DNA of 9,300 nt from an uncultured bacterium (lineage in GTDB: Bacteria > Bacteroidota > Ignavibacteria > Kapaibacteriales > UBA4661). The position numbers and the translations under genes are program-made. Shown here one piece after another: positions 1 to 5,991 of this stretch. The notes under the pieces are model-generated. The model was not told where the DNA came from, did no database searches, and saw nothing but the letters and a program-made list of their open reading frames with translations. The stretch spans positions 1 to 9,300 of the forward strand of contig CALCNX010000021.1 in assembly GCA_937899715.1 (NCBI GenBank), written 5' to 3'. The stretch's first letter is position 1. The number at the start of each line of letters is the position of its first letter.

Positions 1-82
1 TGCCGTAGGAATGAGACCCGACGAGCGCCTTGAAGATAAGCGTTCCGTAGCGGCTTGTGGTATTGACTGGTTCGGTTATCAT
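1..82 (-). CDS. N-terminus of a probable nucleotidyltransferase (COG3541/RlaP-like), partial
   Basis: Only the first 27 codons lie in the window; the gene continues past the left edge. The peptide begins MITEPVNTTSRYGTLIFKAL and continues VGSHSYG. The hydrophobic strand followed by VGSHSYG resembles the start of predicted nucleotidyltransferases of the COG3541 / PF10127 group, where a 'KALVGSxAYG' segment opens the DNA-polymerase-beta-like fold and supplies the GS motif that contacts the nucleotide. The catalytic Asp pair expected shortly after lies outside the window, so activity cannot be judged. The ATG at 82-80 is supported by a GGAGG Shine-Dalgarno 7 nt upstream. The gene follows the AAA/DUF4143 gene on the same strand after 60 nt, so the two could share a transcript. 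Another nucleotidyltransferase family is possible. That a gene starts here is more certain than what it encodes. Confidence 0.6.
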   Translation of the reverse strand, partial: MITEPVNTTSRYGTLIFKALVGSHSYG

Positions 83-89
83 AGCTTGT

Positions 90-94
90 CCTCC
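90..94 (-). promoter_or_regulatory. Shine-Dalgarno of the partial nucleotidyltransferase gene
   Basis: On the minus strand GGAGGACAAGCT precedes the ATG at 82-80. GGAGG lies 7 nt from the start codon, which is near-ideal spacing. It fixes the start of the partial gene and is the only strong ribosome binding site among the four genes in this window. Confidence 0.75.
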
Positions 95-142
95 GGCTTT
101 TGGGGAATAGTTGACATAAACACTGTGAGTTTTCAATCAGTC

Positions 143-1324
143 TCAAAGTTGCGGCACAATACTCGTCAAAAAAGCATCCAGACCGCTCACGACCCTATTC
201 GGTGCGCTTGGATAGGGTTCTCCATGCGGAATAACCACGTACTGCCGCTCTGCTTGAACGTCCTCAGCGGCAATGATATTTCCCTGCGTCAGTCGTGGAG
301 CCGATGAATACTTTATTTCCACCGATGCCACCACGCGCTGCCCTTGCACCAGCACCATATCAAGCTCTGCTCCCGCGTGCGTTCGGTAGAACATTGCTTC
401 CGTGCCGCGCGGTAGAACGTGGAGAATTTGTTCAATCGCATAGCCCTCCCATGAACGCCCGCACACGGGATGCCCACTGAGTTGCGTAAAGGTCGAGATA
501 TTCAGCAAACTGTGAAGAATTCCCGAATCTCGGAGATAGATTTTGGGTGTTTTGACCAGACGTTTTTTGATATTGATGTGAAATGGCATCAGCCTGTGCA
601 GCAAATACGCACCTTCCAAGATTTCGATATAGCGCGTAACCGTCGGCGCACTCACACCAAGCGAAGCGCCAAGTTCGGAAGCATTCAGCAAACTACCGTG
701 ATAATGTGCCAACATTCTCCACAGACGCTGCATCAGTGCCGGCGTAAACGAAAATCCTAGTTGCGCCAAATCGCGTTCCAAATAACTCGTTACAAACATT
801 TCCCGCCAAAGCGCACTTGCTTCGTCGTCGGCAGCCAAGAGACTATTCGGGAAACCACCTCTATTCCAATGCTCAATGACACTTACGGTGTCCGAAACTT
901 CACTCCGCAGAAAAGGAGACAGTTCGATGTAGGCAACACGTCCCGCAAGCGATTCTGATGCTTGCCGCATCACATCGGGCGCTGCCGAACCCAAGAGCAA
1001 AAATCGTCCTGCCTTCCCTTGCCGAGCGTCTGTCCTATCTTCATCCACAAGCGAGCGCAGCAAAGGAAATAGCTCCGGCAGCCGCTGCACCTCATCAATG
1101 ACAACACAATGGTCGCGGTGTGCCGATAAGAACATTTCTGCTTCACGCAGTTTATCGCGGTCGGAGGAACGCTCAACGTCGAGATAAAGCATCGGCGACG
1201 GAAGCATCGAAGCCAGAGAACGCGCAAGCGTCGTTTTACCTGTTTGTCGTGCTCCGGTCAAGCAAACCACAGGGAACGTCTTCAAGAGTTGGACAAGACG
1301 AGGTGCAACTGAGCGAGCTATCAT
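143..1324 (-). CDS. AAA_14 / DUF4143 family P-loop ATPase
   Basis: This is a complete 393-residue cytoplasmic ATPase of the common 'ATP-binding protein, AAA_14 + DUF4143' family, whose usual length is about 370-450 residues. The Walker A loop is GARQTGKTT (residues 24-32) and Walker B is VVIDE (74-78) followed by VQRLPELF. A sensor-like LLLGSA strand lies at 109-114. The family's GGFPNSLL segment is at 156-163 and YLERDL at 181-186. A winged-helix-like region follows (about 204-246, with SELGASLGVSAPTVTRYIEI). The C-terminal DUF4143 part includes KIYLRDSGIL (261-270) and GRSWEGYAIEQIL (289-301). It ends in a PD-(D/E)XK-like fold with E320, D322 and E336-I-K338. The ATG at 1324 gives the expected N-terminus just ahead of the Walker A strand; no Shine-Dalgarno is visible. 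The gene stops with TGA at 145-143. A perfect inverted repeat begins 10 nt upstream of its start. The physiological role of this family is not established; the motifs support ATP binding and possibly DNA or nucleic-acid binding. Confidence 0.93.
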   Translation of the reverse strand: MIARSVAPRLVQLLKTFPVVCLTGARQTGKTTLARSLASMLPSPMLYLDVERSSDRDKLREAEMFLSAHRDHCVVIDEVQRLPELFPLLRSLVDEDRTDARQGKAGRFLLLGSAAPDVMRQASESLAGRVAYIELSPFLRSEVSDTVSVIEHWNRGGFPNSLLAADDEASALWREMFVTSYLERDLAQLGFSFTPALMQRLWRMLAHYHGSLLNASELGASLGVSAPTVTRYIEILEGAYLLHRLMPFHINIKKRLVKTPKIYLRDSGILHSLLNISTFTQLSGHPVCGRSWEGYAIEQILHVLPRGTEAMFYRTHAGAELDMVLVQGQRVVASVEIKYSSAPRLTQGNIIAAEDVQAERQYVVIPHGEPYPSAPNRVVSGLDAFLTSIVPQL

Positions 1325-1333
1325 ATTACATTA

Positions 1334-1366
1334 TTGAAAATTAAAACTTATATTTTTAATTTTCAA
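1334..1366. repeat. Perfect 13-bp inverted repeat, 7-nt spacer; candidate operator
   Basis: TTGAAAATTAAAA (1334-1346) is exactly mirrored by TTTTAATTTTCAA (1354-1366) around CTTATAT. The near edge lies 10 nt upstream of the ATPase start codon. Read on the minus strand, the spacer contains TATAAG, a possible -10 element, though no good -35 is seen 16-18 nt further upstream. A protein dimer bound here would cover the transcription or translation start of the ATPase gene. The operator role is inferred; the repeat itself is directly visible. The arms are almost entirely A/T, so an RNA hairpin would be weak. Confidence 0.6.
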
Positions 1367-1380
1367 GGTAAAATAGAGCA

Positions 1381-1414
1381 TTTGCCATTAGCATCAAAAT
1401 AAAAGGTGTTTTTG
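1381..1414 (+). promoter_or_regulatory. Weak candidate promoter for the first VWA gene
   Basis: TTTG (1381-1384) is followed after 22 nt by TGTTTTTG (1407-1414). The Bacteroidota housekeeping promoter is TTTG, 19-21 nt, TAnnTTTG, so this has one mismatch in the -7 box and a spacer one base too long. Transcription would begin near 1420 and give a leader of about 250 nt. In an AT-rich spacer such a match could easily arise by chance. Confidence 0.2.
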
Positions 1415-1445
1415 ATGTATCTCTTGTGTAAAAAAAATACTACAC

Positions 1446-1483
1446 TGTCAGCTCCAAATGTGCATATTTGCTGACAACTTTTT
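1446..1483 (+). terminator. Hairpin plus T-run in the leader; possible attenuator
   Basis: TGTCAG (1446-1451) pairs with CTGACA (1471-1476). Inside it CAAAT pairs with ATTTG around a 6-nt loop, leaving a 3-nt bulge on the left arm. Five T residues follow at 1479-1483. The layout resembles a weak Rho-independent terminator on the plus strand. No gene lies upstream on this strand, so if it works it would act within the leader of the VWA gene or end a short non-coding transcript. Confidence 0.25.
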
Positions 1484-1674
1484 CATAGTTCCCTGCCCTA
1501 TTGCGCGAACAATGCTCTGAAAGATAGAGAGAATGCCGTGTCTTCATGCGTTTGAACTATCTGGCACGACAATTGGGTTTCATTGCCATGCAACATAGTT
1601 AAACCAAACAACAGCAATTTTGTACCCCGAAGCCGCTTGCTCTCTTGCGTGGTCGCTTCTTTTCAACATCATTT

Positions 1675-4600
1675 ATGGTGCGCTTCATCGTTGCCTTCTG
1701 GATTGCTATCCTTTCTGCATTCCACCTACACGCTCAAAACAGCAGTGATACACTTGGTACAAAACGACTGAGCATCACGAACATAGATGCGGCGGCGTAT
1801 CCACGCATCAAAGCGCAGGTGTACGCCTTTTCCAACAGCCAGATACGCACCCTTTCCGCCGATGACCTCGCTATTACTGAAAACGGTCACGCGCGGCGCA
1901 TCACGGCGATTTCCTGCGAAAACATCCGCCCAAACGCAATTTCGGCAATCATCACCTTCGATGTTTCTGGCTCCATGTCCGGCGATAATGTCATAGACCG
2001 CGCTCGAACAGCCGCTCTCACTCTGATTAGCGCCCTTCCGCTCGGTCGCTCGGAATGTTCCCTTACCAGTTTCGATGATGCCGGATATGTGAACCAAGAT
2101 TTCACCACCGACCGCGGGAAACTTCTTGAATCAGCATCAAAACTCAAGCCGCAAGGCGGAACCTATTTTTACCAAGGATTCCTCGCCACGCTCACGAGCG
2201 GCTTAGAAGTCTCAAAAACTGCCCGTCGCCGACGTGTGATGTTTTTTCTCACCGATGGAGCAGGTGACGTGGCAGCCGACTCCGTGATAAAAGAAGCAAA
2301 AGCACTGAATGTGAGCGTCGTCTGCTTAGTCTATGCGCCAGCGCCCGAAATCCTCAAAAAAATTGTCAAGGAAACCGGCGGACTGCTCTTCGACAACATT
2401 CGCACCAGTGAGGAAGCCGTTGCCACAGCACTCCAAGCACTCGCTATGGTGCAAGGGATACAACCCTGCACCGTAGAATGGGAGAGCGCTTCGGACTGTG
2501 CCGATGAACGCCACGTTCGCCTTGGATGGAAAGGCAGCGATTCTTCCGCAGCAAAAGGCTTCTTCCTTGCTCCGGCAAGCGGACGCACACGTATCGAGTT
2601 CTCCCCTTCAGCACTTGCGTTTGACAGTATTCCGCCCGGAAGTATAAAGGAATTATCGTTTACCGTAACGGCTCGCCATTCGGCATTGACAATAAAAAAC
2701 ATCTCAAGCCAACGCAACACAGGAACGCTGAAAATTGGCGCTTGGCAAAACGAACCAATACGTTTGGCAGATGGTGAGTCTCGCACCTTCACAGCACGTT
2801 TCACGGCAAAAGATTCATCCTTGCTGTTTGCTTCGATTGACCTCAGTGTCGCAGAGTGCGGCACTTTTTCTTTACCAATCGGGGGTGGTTTTCGGAATAA
2901 ACGCCAACGCGCTTCAACGTTACAACTCCTCCAACCAAACGGCGGCGAACTCTACGGACTTGCACAAGACACCGTCATTCGCTGGCAAGGCGTTCCTCAG
3001 AATACTCCCGTTACGTTGCAATTCAGCCTCGACAGCGGCGCACATTGGACGACGATTTTCCGCGAAGGAGCAGGCTTTACGCGCTCATGGCACACTCCCG
3101 AATACGAAAGCACTAAGGCACTCGTTCGCGTTTCCACTCATCTGAGCAGCTCAGCACCAACGCTCAAGGGTACATTTTCAAAAGCAGAAACTCGCTGGAG
3201 CAACGACGGTAAGGTTCTTCTTGTCCATTCAGACGATGCGCTCATAGCCATTCTTTCGGGCACATCATCGGTTCTCTGGCGGGATTCGCTTGCTTTGCAA
3301 GGCAGTATGGCGCTTGGTTCGCAAGGCTCACGTGCGTCGGACATGGTTGCATATTTGCGCGAGATTCCACTGGCGGGTGGCAAAAAAGAGATTCAATGCG
3401 TAACGCGCTCCATTTCTTCCGGTGCGATTCTTTCTTCGGTGCTTGTGCCAATGACCTCTTTTCAAAAAAACGACCTCGCTTCAAAACCGCTCTGGAACAG
3501 CTCCGGCTCGCTTGTCTGCCTGCAATCACAATCGTTTTCCAATGGCAAATATGCCGATACACTTTCGGTTATTGACCCGCACTCTGGTCGTATCGTGCGA
3601 AGCATTGCGGGCGCATACACCGCAGAATGGATGCCGCAGGGAACGCTTCTGGCGCTACGAGAAAAAGACCGTGGCAACCTGAGTATCGTTGAGGCACTCA
3701 GCGGTAAAGAAGAAATGGTCATTCCGTTGAACCCTGCGATGAAAGATTCTTTCATCAGCTTTCGGTGGCATCCGAAGGGCGGCAGACTGGCTGTGTCGGT
3801 TCAGAACAAACTGTTCGTTAGTGATATTGCCTCTCAAGACCAGTTGTGGTCGCTCGCGGAGACGCTCGCCAAACGTCCCAAATCCATCAAAATATATTCG
3901 TGGTCGCCGGACGGAAAAACGCTTGCGGCACTGGCAAACGGCACGACTATTTGCCTCCTCAACGCCGAGACGGGCGCTGTGCAAGGAGAATTTACCATAC
4001 CACTCTCCCAAGCAGCGCGTGAGCAGCCTTTGGTGACGGGCATCAAGTGGCATCCGAGCGGGCAATTTCTCGCGGTGCGCTACGAACTGCGCGATAATTT
4101 CACGTCCGACCGTTTACAGAGTGGAGAACATCTCTATTCCATCTCAGGAACACGCCTTGCATCAGGCTCGACGATACACTGGAACAATGAAGGCAGCATA
4201 ACGGCTGTGGGCAATACCGGCATTACCATCTTGGAAACCGGAACGTTTCAGGAACTTGCCACTGCCCCAGATATTACGTTCCATGCGCTTTCGCCCGATG
4301 GTGAATTAGCAGCAGTGCTTATGTCCGGCGACACTGTGCTCCGGCAACTCACGCTTGCCGACCTCTCAACAATCCAGACCGACATTTCCGATGCGCCATT
4401 TTCCCTTCTCAGCACAACCTTTGATGTGCAACAGCTTCTAGCTTTTGGCACACTGCCAGTTGGAGCGAGTAAAGATTCTGTTGTGCGCAGCGTCATTCGC
4501 AATACCGGAAAAACGCCGGGAACTATTTCGTTGCTCGATGTCTATAACACGGACGAAGGCAAGGCATTTTCGCTCATTACCCCATCGCTTTTGCCCATTA

Positions 4601-5916
4601 CGCTTCAGCCCGGACAAACGCTTCCCATAGAATTGCGATTTCATGCCATTGGAAAGGGTCTCAATGTGGGTGCTTTGCTGATGAAAACGTCCGAACGTAT
4701 TGCACTGGAAACAAAATCTGATTCCCTTTTTGCACGATGGAACACCATTCACGGAGCGCAAAAAGAATCTTCCGAACAGAGAACCTTTCCGTATAATGCC
4801 CTTGCGATTCTTCACGGCATTGGCGCACAGCCTAGAGCGCAACTGCTGACGACGTTTATTGACATGGGGAATGTGGATGTGGGTGCGTCCAAAGATACGG
4901 TTGTGTCGCTTATACGGCTACTTGCGGGCGATTCTTTGCGTATTCGTTCCATTGAAAATCTTGGTCCCGCGACGGCTGCATTTTCAAATCTCTCAGCTAC
5001 GTCGCAGACGCTAGAAATAGCCCCCAATCCGTATTTATTCCGCTTGCGTTTCTCTCCGCCAGATGTGGGGCGCTTCTCCAATGCCTACCGCTTCATGGTG
5101 GATACGCACGATACGGATACACAAAATACCAACACATCTGACTCTGCGACGTCGATAGAATCTCTCACCGTCAATATCTTCGGACGTGGAGCGGGCGAAC
5201 TTCCACCGCTTGAACCCGAATTTCCCCCATTTTCCGACCCCACAACATTCCGCAGCATCCTCTTTCCCAACGCCGTTATTCCCAAGCGCGGCAGCATATT
5301 TGGCGGCATTGTGGGCGGACTTGGACTGGAAGCGGGATATTCTCTCACGAACAACATTATGATAACGGCTCTATTTGTGCCTTCGCTTCCTTCGGATTCC
5401 GCTACGAGCGCCACACAGTTTCGCGGTGCATATAGCTTTGGCGTAAAAGCAGGATTTCAACCTCTTCCCTTGCTTGACATCGCTCTCGGCTATCAGTTTG
5501 TGCAGGCTACATTTGAGCGCGGTGCGTTATCTCCCGCGAACTACAATCGCCGCGTGACAGCACATCTGCCCTACACCGCCCTGAGCTACGGCACAGATGA
5601 TATGCGCATATCGCTTGCAGGCGGTTATTTGGCGCGGTTTCAAGCTCTTTCGCTGGAAGACTTCGCGGTGCAAGAAGCTGGCGTTGTTCTGGGGGCAGAT
5701 TACCGTTTCGCAAGAGAATGGAAGGTTGCGGGCGAAGTTGTATTTTCGCCCAGTCTTGGTGCTCTTCCCGTCATTCTCACAGCGCGATATCTTCACCTAG
5801 TGTTCACCATCGAAGCGGGTGCTGCTTTTGTAGGACTTAAAACAGGAAATTCCTCACCGTTTGATGCCTTGCCCATTCCGTTTCTGCCGGTCATCAATAT
5901 CTTTGTTCGCTGGTAA
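1675..5916 (+). CDS. Exported VWA / beta-propeller / ASH protein with C-terminal outer-membrane-barrel-like region
   Basis: The product has 1413 residues from the ATG at 1675. A TTG at 1645 would add 10 residues, but the ATG gives a clean signal peptide (MVRFIVAFWIAILSAFHLHA, then Q21). No Shine-Dalgarno is seen. Order of modules: N-terminal strand-rich domain (about 30-88); VWA domain (90-262) with a full MIDAS, D96/S98/S100, T163 in GGTYFYQG and D194 in LTDG; PCTVEWES with C265 and C275; beta-sandwich (305-405); 'PNGGE' sandwich (416-490, with VIRWQG and FSLDSGAHW); degenerate WD40/TolB-like propeller (about 495-905, blades marked FRWHPKGGRLAVS, YSWSPDGKTLAAL, IKWHPSGQFLAV, ALSPDGELAAV); two ASH/choice-of-anchor-D-like domains (about 918-1010 and 1058-1172), each with VGASKD[ST]VV; a Pro-rich linker (1174-1190). 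The last 210 residues have amphipathic strands and end in IFVRW, as in outer-membrane barrels. The likely role is an envelope-anchored, metal-dependent binding protein; the ligand is unknown. It is paralogous to the next gene. Confidence 0.9.
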   Translation: MVRFIVAFWIAILSAFHLHAQNSSDTLGTKRLSITNIDAAAYPRIKAQVYAFSNSQIRTLSADDLAITENGHARRITAISCENIRPNAISAIITFDVSGSMSGDNVIDRARTAALTLISALPLGRSECSLTSFDDAGYVNQDFTTDRGKLLESASKLKPQGGTYFYQGFLATLTSGLEVSKTARRRRVMFFLTDGAGDVAADSVIKEAKALNVSVVCLVYAPAPEILKKIVKETGGLLFDNIRTSEEAVATALQALAMVQGIQPCTVEWESASDCADERHVRLGWKGSDSSAAKGFFLAPASGRTRIEFSPSALAFDSIPPGSIKELSFTVTARHSALTIKNISSQRNTGTLKIGAWQNEPIRLADGESRTFTARFTAKDSSLLFASIDLSVAECGTFSLPIGGGFRNKRQRASTLQLLQPNGGELYGLAQDTVIRWQGVPQNTPVTLQFSLDSGAHWTTIFREGAGFTRSWHTPEYESTKALVRVSTHLSSSAPTLKGTFSKAETRWSNDGKVLLVHSDDALIAILSGTSSVLWRDSLALQGSMALGSQGSRASDMVAYLREIPLAGGKKEIQCVTRSISSGAILSSVLVPMTSFQKNDLASKPLWNSSGSLVCLQSQSFSNGKYADTLSVIDPHSGRIVRSIAGAYTAEWMPQGTLLALREKDRGNLSIVEALSGKEEMVIPLNPAMKDSFISFRWHPKGGRLAVSVQNKLFVSDIASQDQLWSLAETLAKRPKSIKIYSWSPDGKTLAALANGTTICLLNAETGAVQGEFTIPLSQAAREQPLVTGIKWHPSGQFLAVRYELRDNFTSDRLQSGEHLYSISGTRLASGSTIHWNNEGSITAVGNTGITILETGTFQELATAPDITFHALSPDGELAAVLMSGDTVLRQLTLADLSTIQTDISDAPFSLLSTTFDVQQLLAFGTLPVGASKDSVVRSVIRNTGKTPGTISLLDVYNTDEGKAFSLITPSLLPITLQPGQTLPIELRFHAIGKGLNVGALLMKTSERIALETKSDSLFARWNTIHGAQKESSEQRTFPYNALAILHGIGAQPRAQLLTTFIDMGNVDVGASKDTVVSLIRLLAGDSLRIRSIENLGPATAAFSNLSATSQTLEIAPNPYLFRLRFSPPDVGRFSNAYRFMVDTHDTDTQNTNTSDSATSIESLTVNIFGRGAGELPPLEPEFPPFSDPTTFRSILFPNAVIPKRGSIFGGIVGGLGLEAGYSLTNNIMITALFVPSLPSDSATSATQFRGAYSFGVKAGFQPLPLLDIALGYQFVQATFERGALSPANYNRRVTAHLPYTALSYGTDDMRISLAGGYLARFQALSLEDFAVQEAGVVLGADYRFAREWKVAGEVVFSPSLGALPVILTARYLHLVFTIEAGAAFVGLKTGNSSPFDALPIPFLPVINIFVRW

Positions 5917-5991
5917 CGGAACAATTCGCACTGCGGCAATACTACTACCAATGTCGTTTTCTTGCTTTTTCATTAGTGTCACACAACCAAT

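Larger units (their letters stand above)
1325..1674. other. Divergent intergenic region (350 bp)
   Basis: This AT-rich spacer separates the leftward ATPase from the rightward VWA gene, so it should contain promoters for both. It holds a perfect 13-bp inverted repeat (1334-1366), an 8-bp inverted repeat CATCAAAA/TTTTGATG (1392-1399 and 1410-1417), a hairpin followed by a T-run (1446-1483), and a longer imperfect stem (1550-1560 with 1595-1604, enclosing TGGCA/TGCCA). No convincing coding sequence or tRNA is seen. If the VWA gene starts near 1675, most of this region would be its untranslated leader. Confidence 0.7.

Noticed and set aside
111..139. TTGACA (111-116) as a plus-strand sigma-70 promoter
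   Set aside because: The -10 position 17 nt downstream is CAATCA, a poor match. The element points into the 3' end of the leftward ATPase gene with no plus-strand gene to serve.
143..1324. AAA/DUF4143 ATPase plus VWA genes as an antiphage (MoxR-VWA type) defence system
   Set aside because: The VWA proteins have signal peptides and envelope modules, and the ATPase is not of the MoxR family and is transcribed divergently. Nothing in the sequence links them in one cytoplasmic defence module.
5840..5916. Type IX secretion C-terminal sorting domain on the first large protein
   Set aside because: The C-terminus is strand-rich with a terminal aromatic and lacks the Gly/Asn-rich, Lys-ending sandwich pattern of type A sorting domains. 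A barrel-like end fits better.
5917..5991. Terminator or small gene between the two VWA genes
   Set aside because: The 75-bp gap contains short T-rich stretches but no convincing GC-rich stem before them, and no open frame with a plausible start.
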